A DNA stretch of 64,000 bases, taken from Thalassotalea euphylliae. Lineage in GTDB: Bacteria; Pseudomonadota; Gammaproteobacteria; Enterobacterales; Alteromonadaceae. The stretch is taken from assembly GCF_003390395.1 (NCBI RefSeq), contig NZ_QUOV01000001.1, positions 2,604,001 to 2,668,000 of the forward strand. The letters are read 5' to 3'. The notes under the pieces were generated by a model. The model worked only from the letters and a program-made list of their open reading frames with translations. It made no database searches and was not told the origin of the DNA. Positions 55,276 through 64,000 of the stretch are shown piece by piece (positions within the stretch are counted from its first letter, which is position 1; the number at the start of each line of letters is the position of its first letter). The position numbers were made by a program, and so were the translations under genes.

Positions 55276-55342
55276 CTTAGCCAAATTAGCTAGCCAACTT
55301 ATTGGTTTGCTAATGTTTAGCTTTTAGTAATAAAGGTGAAGA

Positions 55343-57472
55343 TTAAGCTTCTTCGTTTGGCGCGTCAGTTGCTTCTTCAGCAGCAGGCTTAGCTGCAGCT
55401 TCTTTCATGCTTAAACGCACGCGACCTTGACGGTCAACTTCAAGTACTTTAACTGTCACTTCTTGGCCTTCAGTTAACACGTCAGCTACTGCATTTACGC
55501 GCTCTTCTGAAATTTGAGAAATGTGAACTAAGCCGTCTTTACCTGGTAAAACGTTAACGAACGCACCGAAATCTACGATACGAACAACTTTACCTGTGTA
55601 GATTTCACCTACTTCGATTTCAGCTGTTAGCGCTTTAATGCGGCTAATTGCATCTTCTGCTTGGCCGGCATCAGTCGCTGCAATCTTAACGGTACCGTCA
55701 TCTTCGATTTCAATCGTAGTGCCGGTTTCTTCAGTAAGCTGACGAATCGTTGCGCCACCTTTACCGATAACTTCGCGGATCTTGTCAGCACTGATTTTCA
55801 TCGTGTGAATACGTGGTGCGAAATCAGAGATATCGTCACGTGCTGAATCTATCGCTTGGTCCATTACGCTTAAGATATGAATACGCGCTGCTTTTGCTTG
55901 GTTAAGCGCAGTTTGCATAATATCTTGAGTGATACCTTCGATCTTGATGTCCATTTGAAGTGCAGTGATACCTTCAGAAGTACCTGCTACTTTAAAGTCC
56001 ATATCACCTAAGTGATCTTCATCACCAAGAATGTCAGAAAGTACAACGTGGTTGTCACCTTCTTTCACAAGACCCATTGCGATACCAGCAACAGAAGCCT
56101 TAATTGGAACACCAGCGTCCATAAGTGCTAATGAAGTACCACATACAGAAGCCATTGATGATGAACCATTTGACTCAGTAATTTCTGATACCACGCGAAC
56201 TGCGTACGGGAATTCTTCAACCGTTGGCATAACCGCTAACACACCGCGCTTAGCTAGTCGACCGTGACCAATTTCACGACGCTTAGGAGAGCCGATAAAA
56301 CCAGTTTCACCTACTGAGTACGGAGGGAAGTTGTAGTGCAACATGAAGTTATCAGTTTTTTCGCCAAGAATGGTTTCAACTTTCTGTGCATCGCGTTGTG
56401 TACCAAGTGTTGCTGTCACTAGTGCTTGAGTTTCACCACGTGTGAATACGGCACTACCGTGAGTACGCGGTAATACGCCAGTCATTACATCTAGGGCACG
56501 GATCATTTCTGGATCACGACCATCAATACGTGGGTGACCTTGCGTGATACGACCACGTACGACATTTTTCTCTAAGTCGTGGAATAAATCTTTTGCTTCT
56601 TGAACGTTTAGTGCTTCATCTTCAGCAAGTAGATTTTCAACTACTTCGTTGCGAATTTCAGCAACACGCTCGTAACGCTTAGCTTTTTCAGTAATTTGGT
56701 AAGCTTCGTTTACTTGGGCAGATGCTAGCTCGTCGATTTTTGCGATAAGCTCTGCATTTTTCACTGGTGCTTCCCAGTTCCAAGATGGCGTATTTACTTC
56801 GGCAGCAAACTCTTTGATTGCTTCGATAGCTTTTTGTGATTGTTCGTGACCGTATACAACAGCGCCTAACATCACCTCTTCAGAAAGAATTTCAGCTTCT
56901 GATTCAACCATTAATACGGCAGAGTCGGTACCTGCTACCACTAAGTCTAATTGGCTTTCTGTCAATTCAGATTGAAGTGGATTTAATAAATATTGGCCAT
57001 CTTTATAACCAACACGCGCAGCACCTACAGGACCATTAAAAGGTGTACCTGTAATAGCTAATGCGGCAGATGTACCTAGTAATGAAATAATGTCAGGTGA
57101 AATTTCTGGGTTAGCAGAAACAACAGTAATAATTACCTGTACTTCGTTCGTGAAGCCTTCCGGGAATAACGGACGAATTGGACGGTCAATCAAACGTGCA
57201 ATCAATGTTTCTTCTTCAGAAGGACGACCTTCACGTTTAAAGAAACCACCAGGGATTTTACCCGCAGCGTAAGTTTTTTCTTGATAATTTACCGTCAAAG
57301 GGAAGAAGTCTTGACCTTCTACTGCCTCTTTTTTAGCAACAACAGATACTAATACTGACGTATCATCCATTGAAGCCATTACTGCTGCTGTTGCTTGACG
57401 AGCAATAACACCCGTTTCTAATGTTACGGTATGTTGACCGTACTCAAATGTTTTAGTTACCGGAGTAAACAT
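55343..57472 (-). CDS. pnp: Polyribonucleotide nucleotidyltransferase
   Basis: A 709-residue PNPase, the usual length. It is a phosphorolytic 3'-5' exoribonuclease of the RNA degradosome. Two RNase PH-like halves (about 10-140 and 320-455, the second with [23 protein letters not shown]) are followed by KH ([18 protein letters not shown] near 560) and S1 ([28 protein letters not shown] near 625) domains. AAGGAATC precedes the ATG. It follows rpsO, from which it is separated by a terminator hairpin, as in E. coli. Confidence 0.98.
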   Translation of the reverse strand: MFTPVTKTFEYGQHTVTLETGVIARQATAAVMASMDDTSVLVSVVAKKEAVEGQDFFPLTVNYQEKTYAAGKIPGGFFKREGRPSEEETLIARLIDRPIRPLFPEGFTNEVQVIITVVSANPEISPDIISLLGTSAALAITGTPFNGPVGAARVGYKDGQYLLNPLQSELTESQLDLVVAGTDSAVLMVESEAEILSEEVMLGAVVYGHEQSQKAIEAIKEFAAEVNTPSWNWEAPVKNAELIAKIDELASAQVNEAYQITEKAKRYERVAEIRNEVVENLLAEDEALNVQEAKDLFHDLEKNVVRGRITQGHPRIDGRDPEMIRALDVMTGVLPRTHGSAVFTRGETQALVTATLGTQRDAQKVETILGEKTDNFMLHYNFPPYSVGETGFIGSPKRREIGHGRLAKRGVLAVMPTVEEFPYAVRVVSEITESNGSSSMASVCGTSLALMDAGVPIKASVAGIAMGLVKEGDNHVVLSDILGDEDHLGDMDFKVAGTSEGITALQMDIKIEGITQDIMQTALNQAKAARIHILSVMDQAIDSARDDISDFAPRIHTMKISADKIREVIGKGGATIRQLTEETGTTIEIEDDGTVKIAATDAGQAEDAISRIKALTAEIEVGEIYTGKVVRIVDFGAFVNVLPGKDGLVHISQISEERVNAVADVLTEGQEVTVKVLEVDRQGRVRLSMKEAAAKPAAEEATDAPNEEA

Positions 57473-57804
57473 TTACAGATTCCTTAGTTTAAGACACCAA
57501 CTTACCTATTTAAGTCAGCTCTGTTTTCTTTCGTTTAATTTGCCCGCTAATTATAGCGATAACAATCGCTATTACTAGCGCTTAAATCAATTAAAACCAG
57601 ATTGTCACATTTACATCGTCAATAGCGTTTATTAAAGAGAATTTAGGCGCTATTTTACGTTGGCAGAGCAGTCAAAAAGTGGGTGTTTGGGATTGTTGAA
57701 TGATGGCAGAGGTTCGATGAGCAAATAATAAAGATCAAAAAAGGCGCCGAAGCGCCTTTCTTTTACCAAACTCATTTGAATTTGATGGGCAAATAAGCCG
57801 TCGA
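57473..57804. other. rpsO-pnp intergenic region
   Basis: About 330 bp with the rpsO terminator at 57740-57759 and the presumed pnp leader and promoter. In E. coli the pnp leader holds an RNase III stem used for autoregulation; I do not see an obvious long stem here. Confidence 0.55.
57740..57759 (-). terminator. Terminator of rpsO
   Basis: AAAGGCGC and GCGCCTTT pair around the tetraloop CGAA and are followed on the minus strand by T6. Confidence 0.88.
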
Positions 57805-58074
57805 TTAACGACGTAAACCTAATTTACCGATAAGCGCAGTGTAACGCTCAACATCTTTACGCTTTAAGTAGTCTAAAAGCTTACGACGTTGGCTAACCAT
57901 GCGTAATAAACCACGACGTGAGTGGTGATCATGGATGTGCGCTTTGAAGTGACCTTGTAGGTGGTTGATTTGTGTTGTTAACAAAGCAACTTGTACTTCT
58001 GGAGAACCAGTGTCACCTTCTTTAACTGCGTATTCAGCAACGATAGCTGCTTTTTGCTCAGTTGATAAAGACAT
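57805..58074 (-). CDS. rpsO: 30S ribosomal protein S15
   Basis: An 89-residue four-helix primary binder of 16S r[26 protein letters not shown] and [20 protein letters not shown] are the family's conserved stretches. AAGG precedes the ATG. A clear extended promoter lies upstream. Confidence 0.99.
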   Translation of the reverse strand: MSLSTEQKAAIVAEYAVKEGDTGSPEVQVALLTTQINHLQGHFKAHIHDHHSRRGLLRMVSQRRKLLDYLKRKDVERYTALIGKLGLRR

Positions 58075-58154
58075 AATAAATACCTTATATAGTTTAGTGT
58101 TAAAAATCGCGTCAAGCCGAACACTAAATCAGCAAGACGTTCAAAAGAGCGCGT

Positions 58155-58182
58155 ATTCTAGCACCCTCGCCTATTTTTGCAA
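58155..58182 (-). promoter_or_regulatory. rpsO promoter
   Basis: On the minus strand TTGCAA (-35), a 16-bp spacer and TGCTAGAAT (extended -10) lie about 80 bp before the rpsO start. Confidence 0.75.
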
Positions 58183-58275
58183 CCAGGCGTTTAACTGCCA
58201 TAGCGAAGCCGACACAGATAAATCGCCTTAGCTAAACCGGAATAGTTAAATCACTTCGCTACAAAAGTTATCAGC

Positions 58276-59217
58276 TTATTCTTCTGCCGCTGGCACAATT
58301 ATGCGTTTAGGTGCGACTAAGCCATCATCATTGATGTAACCAACACCCAAGAATTCACCTTGCTCGGTAAATACTTGTACCAAGCCATCTAGCGGCGCAC
58401 CCGATGCTTGCACAGGGTTACCGTGGCGAAGGTAAACCACAGAGGCGTCGTCAACTTCAACTTTAGGCATACCTTCAAGTGCGGTTTCCATTGGTAACAA
58501 CAACTCATCTAAATAAGTTGATGGCGCAACACCCTCAGTTTTAGCTTGCTGAAGCTTTTCTTCTAACTGCTCAATGGTCACCATTTTATCCCGTGGGTAG
58601 CTGCCTACACTGACGCGGCGCAACATTGAGACATGCGCGCCACAGCCAAGTAATTCGCCTAAGTCATCAACGATGGTACGAATATACGTGCCTTTTGATA
58701 CATGCAGCTCCATATCAATTTCATCGCCATCTATGCGAAGCACTTCTAAACGAAATACTTCGATATCACGTGCTTCACGTGGCACTTCAATACCTTCACG
58801 GGCATATTTATAAAGTGGTTGGCCTTGATATTTCAGTGCCGAGTACATTGACGGAATTTGCTTTGACTTACCGCGAAACTTGTCAACCGCAATCAAAATA
58901 TCCGCATCAGTCACGTCAACAGGCTTAGTGCTCACCACTTCGCCGTCCGCATCACTGGTGGTGGTGCGCACACCAAGCTTGGCAGTAACAATGTAGGTTT
59001 TGTCAGTATCTAATAAAAACTGAGAAAACTTAGTCCCTTCCCCCAAACAAATAGGCAGCATGCCTGTTGCTAATGGGTCAAGCGCACCGGTATGACCTGC
59101 TTTTTGTGCGAAGTAAATCCCTCTAACTTGTTGCAACGCCTTGTTTGATGAGATCTCCAATGGCTTGTCTAACAGTACAATGCCGTTAACTGCACGACCT
59201 TTTCTGCGTTTCGCCAT
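58276..59217 (-). CDS. truB: tRNA pseudouridine-55 synthase
   Basis: A 313-residue enzyme making pseudouridine 55 in the T-loop of all tRNAs. The catalytic Asp is in [27 protein letters not shown] near residue 46. The RNA-binding segment [27 protein letters not shown] and a C-terminal PUA-like region follow. It starts 3 bp after the rbfA stop in the infB-rbfA-truB order. Confidence 0.98.
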   Translation of the reverse strand: MAKRRKGRAVNGIVLLDKPLEISSNKALQQVRGIYFAQKAGHTGALDPLATGMLPICLGEGTKFSQFLLDTDKTYIVTAKLGVRTTTSDADGEVVSTKPVDVTDADILIAVDKFRGKSKQIPSMYSALKYQGQPLYKYAREGIEVPREARDIEVFRLEVLRIDGDEIDMELHVSKGTYIRTIVDDLGELLGCGAHVSMLRRVSVGSYPRDKMVTIEQLEEKLQQAKTEGVAPSTYLDELLLPMETALEGMPKVEVDDASVVYLRHGNPVQASGAPLDGLVQVFTEQGEFLGVGYINDDGLVAPKRIIVPAAEE

Positions 59218-59220
59218 GGG

Positions 59221-59637
59221 TTATGCTTCCCCACCTTCATCTGAGCTTTGCTCGTCAGTAGCATCTTCACCAGCGCGGCGTTGATCTTCAGCAACCGCTT
59301 GGTTAACCAAGTTAGTCATGCGCACACCTTCAACCAGTGATGCATCATATTCAAAACGAAGCTCTGGCATAATGCGCGCTTTAATTCGCTTGGCAAGCAA
59401 GGTGCGAATAAAGCTAGCCGCTTCATTTAAAATTTTGACCGATACTTCTTCGTCTTGCCCTTCAAGGGTGAAGAAGGTGACAAACACTTTGGCGTAGGCT
59501 AAATCGCGCGTTACTTCAACGGCATTCACCGTCACCATACCTAAACGTGGATCTTTGACTTCACGCTGGATAATGGTGGCTACTTCTTTTTGAATTTGTT
59601 GAGCAACGCGATCGGTACGAGAAAAATCTCTGCTCAT
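59221..59637 (-). CDS. rbfA: Ribosome-binding factor A
   Basis: A 138-residue KH-fold factor for 30S maturation in the cold. [23 protein letters not shown] at the start and [18 protein letters not shown] near the end are conserved. A C-terminal acidic tail (about 20 residues) is longer than in E. coli. AGGAG precedes the ATG. Confidence 0.98.
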   Translation of the reverse strand: MSRDFSRTDRVAQQIQKEVATIIQREVKDPRLGMVTVNAVEVTRDLAYAKVFVTFFTLEGQDEEVSVKILNEAASFIRTLLAKRIKARIMPELRFEYDASLVEGVRMTNLVNQAVAEDQRRAGEDATDEQSSDEGGEA

Positions 59638-59751
59638 AAAAACTCCTAGTTAATTCTCAACTCTCTATTCACAACTGTCTATTCACAAATCTGTTGCCAA
59701 AACGGCAGTTATTGAAACCGCTATAAAAACAGAATAGCTGAGATAAAAAAC

Positions 59752-59766
59752 GGGGGCAAAGCCCCC
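59752..59766 (-). terminator. Hairpin terminator or attenuator between infB and rbfA
   Basis: GGGGGC and GCCCCC pair around AAA; on the minus strand GTTTTTTAT follows. Position inside the operon suggests partial readthrough. Confidence 0.8.
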
Positions 59767-59798
59767 ATTTAACAATATGATTTAGCTAAGTGACGCTA

Positions 59799-62459
59799 TT
59801 ATAGCGTACGCTTAACTTCAACGGTTTCAAATACTTCGATTTGGTCACCGACTTTAACGTCATTGTAGTTCTTAACACCGATACCACACTCAGTACCGTT
59901 ACGAACTTCTTGTACGTCATCTTTAAAGCGGCGTAGTGACTCAAGTTCACCTTCGTAGATAACCACGTTTTCACGTAGTACACGAATTGGCGCGCTGCGC
60001 TTAATGATACCTTCCGTTACCATACAACCAGCGATTGCACCCAACTTCGGTGACTTGAACACGTCACGTACTTCAGCAAGACCAATGATTTCTTGCTTGA
60101 ATTCTGGCGCAAGTAAACCACTCATCGCTTGTTTCACTTCGTCGATTAAGTCGTAGATAACGCTGTAGTAACGTAAATCCACGCCTTCTGCTTCAATCAC
60201 TTTACGCGCAGATGCATCGGCACGAACGTTGAAACCAACCACGATAGCATTTGATGCTGCAGCAAGTGATGCGTCAGTTTCTGTGATACCACCCACACCA
60301 GAACCGATGATTTTCACTTTAACTTCGTCAGTTGATAACTTCACAAGCGCATCAGAAATCGCTTCAAGTGAACCTTGAACGTCAGATTTAAGTACCACGT
60401 TAACTTCAGAAACATCGCCTTCTGCCATGTCTGAGAACATGTTCTCAAGTTTAGCTTTTTGCTGACGAGCAAGTTTCACGTCACGGAATTTACCTTGGCG
60501 GTAAAGCGCAACTTCACGTGCTTTCTTCTCATCTTTAACAACCGTTGCTTCGTCGCCTGATTGCGGAACGCCAGAAAGACCTAAAATCTCTACTGGAATT
60601 GAAGGACCAGCCGATTTGATTTGACGACCTAATTCATCGCGCATCGCACGAACACGACCATACTCTAAACCACAAAGTACGATATCACCTTGCTTCAAGG
60701 TACCTTCTTGAACAAGTACAGTAGCTACTGGGCCACGGCCTTTATCAAGCTTAGATTCAACAACAACACCATTTGCCATTTTATCAACAACAGCCGTTAG
60801 CTCTAATACTTCAGCTTGAAGCAATACAGCATCCAATAGCTCGTCGATACCAAGACCAGTTTTCGCTGAAACGTGAACGAACTGCACATCACCACCCCAA
60901 TCTTCTGGGATAATGTCGTGTTGAGAAAGCTCAGTTTTAACGCGATCTGGATCAGCAGTTTCTTTATCCATTTTGTTAACAGCGATAACAATTGGCGCTT
61001 CTGCTGCTTTCGCGTGCTGAATAGCTTCAATCGTTTGTGGCATTACACCGTCATCGGCAGCTACAACAATGATTACGATATCAGTAGCTTTTGCACCACG
61101 AGAACGCATTGCCGTAAACGCGGCGTGACCCGGAGTATCTAGGAAAGTGACCATACCTTGATCAGTATCTACGTGGTAAGCACCAATATGTTGCGTAATA
61201 CCACCGGCTTCGCCTGCTGCAACTTTTGCTTCACGGATGTAGTCAAGTAGTGATGTTTTACCATGGTCAACGTGACCCATGATAGTCACAACTGGTGCAC
61301 GTTTTTCAGCTTCACCCGCGTCACCGCGATCAGATAATACCGCTTCTTCTAAGGCATTCTCTTTCACTAAAACCACGTTGCGACCCATTTCTTCAGCAAC
61401 AAGCGCGGCTGTTTCTTGGTCAATCACTTGGTTAATGGTCGCCATAGCGCCCATTTTGAACATGACTTTAACAACTTCAGCGCCTTTTACCGACATTTTG
61501 TTGGCAAGGTCAGCAACTGAAATCGTTTCACCGATGCGAACATCTTGTAGCTTCGTTTCAGCTGGTTTTTGGAAGCCATGTTTTAAGCTTTGTGGTGCAG
61601 ATAAGGTTTTCTTCTTACCTTTGCCCGCTCTTACAGGTCTATCTTGTGGCTTCTTCTTCTTGCGACGACGACCGCCTTCGTCTTCAGCATCAACTTTATC
61701 TTCTGCTTCTTGCGCGTAAACTGAAGATGTTACGTGAACCACGTCATTTTCGTGTTTCTTGCGCTCTTCTTCTTCCGCTTTCCAGCGCGCTTCATTTTCT
61801 TCAGCAAGCTTACGTGCCGCTTCTGCCGCCGCTTTCGCTTCTTCTTCCGCTTTTGCTTTTGCTTCAGCTTCTTGTTGCTTACGAATACGTTCAGCTTCAT
61901 CAGCTTCTGCTTGTTGCTCAGGCGTTAACGCTTTTGCCGCTTCAATTTCTTGTGCTTTCGCTTGTGCCGCTTCTTTTGCTTTAGCGTCCGCTTCCGCTTT
62001 CGCCTTAGCTTTCTCTTCCGCTTCTACTTTAGCTTTCGCTTCAGCATCTGCCTTAGCCTTTGCTTCTGCCTCAGCAGCTGCTTTAGCTTCCGCTTCTGCT
62101 TGTGCCTTTGCTTCTTCAGCAGCTTTAGCTTCCGCTTCAGCTTGTTGCTGCTCTTCTAAGTCACTGCGCTTCACGTAAGTGCGTGTTTTACGCACTTCTA
62201 CTTGCACTTGTTTAGCTTTTGAGCCGCTACCTACAGAAAGTGTTGTTTTCTTTTTGCGGCTAAGCGTCATTTTGCTTGGCTGAGCGTCGCTGTCGTCACC
62301 GTGTTGCTTGCGCAGGTGAGTTAATAACGCTTCTTTTTCTTGCTCGGTTACTGTGTCGTTTGACGTTTTGGTAACACCTGTTTCAGCAAATTGACTGATT
62401 AGTGTATCAACCGGCGTACCGACTTCGCTGGCAAGTTCGGATATGGTTACTTCTGCCAT
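59799..62459 (-). CDS. infB: Translation initiation factor IF-2
   Basis: An 886-residue GTPase that brings initiator tRNA to the 30S subunit. A short N-terminal IF2N-like domain is followed by a long Ala/Glu/Lys-rich low-complexity helix (about 105-235). A second IF2N precedes the G domain, which has [15 protein letters not shown] (P-loop), [15 protein letters not shown] and NKMDKE. C-terminal domains follow. GGGGGAA lies upstream of the ATG. It is 21 bp after nusA. Confidence 0.99.
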   Translation of the reverse strand: MAEVTISELASEVGTPVDTLISQFAETGVTKTSNDTVTEQEKEALLTHLRKQHGDDSDAQPSKMTLSRKKKTTLSVGSGSKAKQVQVEVRKTRTYVKRSDLEEQQQAEAEAKAAEEAKAQAEAEAKAAAEAEAKAKADAEAKAKVEAEEKAKAKAEADAKAKEAAQAKAQEIEAAKALTPEQQAEADEAERIRKQQEAEAKAKAEEEAKAAAEAARKLAEENEARWKAEEEERKKHENDVVHVTSSVYAQEAEDKVDAEDEGGRRRKKKKPQDRPVRAGKGKKKTLSAPQSLKHGFQKPAETKLQDVRIGETISVADLANKMSVKGAEVVKVMFKMGAMATINQVIDQETAALVAEEMGRNVVLVKENALEEAVLSDRGDAGEAEKRAPVVTIMGHVDHGKTSLLDYIREAKVAAGEAGGITQHIGAYHVDTDQGMVTFLDTPGHAAFTAMRSRGAKATDIVIIVVAADDGVMPQTIEAIQHAKAAEAPIVIAVNKMDKETADPDRVKTELSQHDIIPEDWGGDVQFVHVSAKTGLGIDELLDAVLLQAEVLELTAVVDKMANGVVVESKLDKGRGPVATVLVQEGTLKQGDIVLCGLEYGRVRAMRDELGRQIKSAGPSIPVEILGLSGVPQSGDEATVVKDEKKAREVALYRQGKFRDVKLARQQKAKLENMFSDMAEGDVSEVNVVLKSDVQGSLEAISDALVKLSTDEVKVKIIGSGVGGITETDASLAAASNAIVVGFNVRADASARKVIEAEGVDLRYYSVIYDLIDEVKQAMSGLLAPEFKQEIIGLAEVRDVFKSPKLGAIAGCMVTEGIIKRSAPIRVLRENVVIYEGELESLRRFKDDVQEVRNGTECGIGVKNYNDVKVGDQIEVFETVEVKRTL

Positions 62460-62480
62460 TTAAATAATTCCCCCGGCGTT

Positions 62481-63977
62481 CTATTCTTCGTTAAACCAAC
62501 AGATGTTGCGAGCAGCCATGATTAGCTCACCTGCTTTGGTTTCATCAAGTTCTTCAATTTCAACTAAATCATCAACACCTTGCTCTGCAAGATCTTCAAG
62601 TGTTGCTACACCCTTGCTTGCAAGTACAAATGCTAAGTGACGATCTAAACCTTCAAGTGCTAATAAGTCTTCTGCTGGCTCAGCACCTTCTAATGATTCT
62701 TCGCTTGCTAGTGCTTGAGTGGTTAATGCACCTTTGGCACGCTCACGTAATTCGTTAACGATATCTTCGTCCATACCATCAATTTCTAATAGCTCATTGA
62801 CAGGTACGTAGGCAATTTCTTCTAACGATGTGAAACCTTCATCCACTAATACACCAGCGAACTCATCATCGATATCTAGTTTTTCAGTGAATAGGTTTAA
62901 TACTTTGTCATTTTCCGCTTGGTGCTTGGCATTCATGTCGTCAACTGTCATCACGTTTAGTTCCCAACCTGTTAGTTGGCTAGCTAAACGAATGTTTTGA
63001 CCGTTACGACCAATTGCCATTGCAAGGTTGCCCTCTTCAACAGCGATATCCATAGTGCCTTTGTCTTCATCAACGATGATTGATGCAACTTCTGCTGGCG
63101 CCATAGCATTGATAACAAACTGTGCTGGGTTGTCGTCGAACAACACGATGTCAACACGCTCACCACCAAGTTCACCAGATACAGCTTGTACACGAGAACC
63201 ACGCATACCAACACAAGCACCTACTGGGTCGATACGCTTGTCATTGCTTTTTACTGCAATTTTAGCGCGTGAGCCTGGATCGCGTGCTGCACCTTTGATT
63301 TCCAACATTTCTTCGCCAATTTCTGGCACTTCAACGCGGAATAGTTCAATCAACATTTCTGGCTTAGTGCGACTTACAAATAATTGTGCACCACGAGCTT
63401 CAGGTTTGATTGCGTATAACAAACCACGAACACGGTCACCTGGACGGAAGACTTCACGTGGTAACATGTCATCACGGTATACAATCGCTTCAGCATTGTT
63501 ACCTAAGTCTAGAATAACGCTATCGCGGTTTGCTTTTTTAACAACACCGGTAATTAGCTCACCCACTTGCTCTTGGTATGCATCAACAATTAACGCGCGC
63601 TCTGCTTCACGTACTTTTTGTACAATAACTTGCTTAGCAGTTTGCGTGGTAATACGGTCAAACTTTACTGATTCAATTTGCTCTTCAACGTAGTCGCCAA
63701 CATTCAATTCTGGGTTTTCAAATTGAGCAGCAGCTAAGCTGATTTCAGCAAATGGGTTTTCCATTTCTTGTTCAGCATCATTGATAATTAACCAACGACG
63801 GAAGGTGTCAAAATCACCAGTTTTGCGATCGATGCAAACACGTACTTCAATATCGCCTTCGTATTTTTTCTTAGTAGCAGTTTCTAGCGCAGTTTCCATC
63901 GCCTGGAAAATGCTCTCGCGAGGTACCGCTTTTTCGTTCGATACGGCATCTACGACCAGTAAAACTTCCTTACTCAT
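62481..63977 (-). CDS. nusA: Transcription termination/antitermination factor NusA
   Basis: A 498-residue NusA, complete in this window. N-terminal RNA-polymerase-binding domain (1-125), S1 domain ([31 protein letters not shown] near 138-168), two KH domains ([29 protein letters not shown] near 252; [25 protein letters not shown] near 325) and two C-terminal acidic repeats as in E. coli. It precedes infB. rimP would be expected just upstream, beyond the window edge. Confidence 0.98.
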   Translation of the reverse strand: MSKEVLLVVDAVSNEKAVPRESIFQAMETALETATKKKYEGDIEVRVCIDRKTGDFDTFRRWLIINDAEQEMENPFAEISLAAAQFENPELNVGDYVEEQIESVKFDRITTQTAKQVIVQKVREAERALIVDAYQEQVGELITGVVKKANRDSVILDLGNNAEAIVYRDDMLPREVFRPGDRVRGLLYAIKPEARGAQLFVSRTKPEMLIELFRVEVPEIGEEMLEIKGAARDPGSRAKIAVKSNDKRIDPVGACVGMRGSRVQAVSGELGGERVDIVLFDDNPAQFVINAMAPAEVASIIVDEDKGTMDIAVEEGNLAMAIGRNGQNIRLASQLTGWELNVMTVDDMNAKHQAENDKVLNLFTEKLDIDDEFAGVLVDEGFTSLEEIAYVPVNELLEIDGMDEDIVNELRERAKGALTTQALASEESLEGAEPAEDLLALEGLDRHLAFVLASKGVATLEDLAEQGVDDLVEIEELDETKAGELIMAARNICWFNEE

Positions 63978-64000
63978 GTTCTTTAGCCTTCTACTTACTC

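Noticed and set aside
61592..61984. Leu-rich open frames antisense to infB
   Set aside because: Shadow of the Ala/Glu/Lys-rich low-complexity IF-2 region in other frames.

Overview
The window is a chromosomal segment of a marine gammaproteobacterium. Several things suggest the order Alteromonadales, probably Colwelliaceae (Colwellia/Thalassotalea-like): moderate-to-low GC, E. coli-like housekeeping proteins (GlnRS, Gsk, SdhCDAB, SucABCD, GltA, NusA-InfB-RbfA-TruB-RpsO-Pnp-NlpI), and small families typical of that order (DUF2999, VF530, DUF4177). The assignment is inferred from protein character; no rRNA or tRNA gene was seen.

Layout. 1-5.5 kb: 3' end of a chemotaxis receptor, a DUF4442 thioesterase-like gene, fur, a small membrane cluster (DUF4177, YidD-TM2 fusion, M48 protease), then a GNAT gene split by a 311-bp MITE with an 8-bp target duplication, followed by an intact GNAT gene. 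5.5-12.6 kb: glnS, a VOC protein, a periplasmic binding protein with a 12-bp tandem repeat, DUF1835, a YbaK-like deacylase and gsk. 12.8-21.3 kb: three LysR regulators, a CheY-like receiver, an HlyD/DUF2955 efflux pair, a second MITE copy and an Old Yellow Enzyme with a divergent LysR gene. 21.3-25.1 kb: an operon of outer-membrane beta-barrel, YfiR and membrane HAMP-GGDEF-EAL protein, i.e. a YfiR/YfiN-type c-di-GMP module. 25.5-33.2 kb: TauE/SafE exporter, a protein of unknown function, an S9 peptidase, glutaredoxin, YHS lipoprotein, VF530 protein and a spinster-like MFS transporter.

31.5-35.9 kb is the most unusual part. It holds a family of structured intergenic elements: two direct copies at about 33.95-34.17 and 34.36-34.59 kb, one inverted copy at 33.60-33.78 kb, a related inverted element at 31.50-31.62 kb and a short hairpin relative at 33.49 kb. 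In each full copy a multibranched stem domain is followed by a GC-rich hairpin and a terminal small hairpin. The stem sequences differ between copies while pairing is kept. Next to them is a lone AT-rich FRG-domain gene, and the block lies between sucD and a decayed copy of the sucD 3' end, which suggests an acquired island at that site. No integrase or transposase is present.

35.9-47.8 kb: the TCA block, sdhCDAB-sucAB and sucCD on the minus strand with gltA divergent, separated by a 54-nt imperfect hairpin. SucB carries two lipoyl domains. 47.9-52.6 kb: an unusual double-receiver histidine kinase, tcdA (csdL), and a fused CsdA-CsdE cysteine desulfurase/sulfur acceptor convergent with it. 52.7-64 kb: a HExxHxxGxxDEY metalloprotease candidate beside nlpI, then pnp, rpsO, truB, rbfA, infB and nusA in the usual gammaproteobacterial order on the minus strand.
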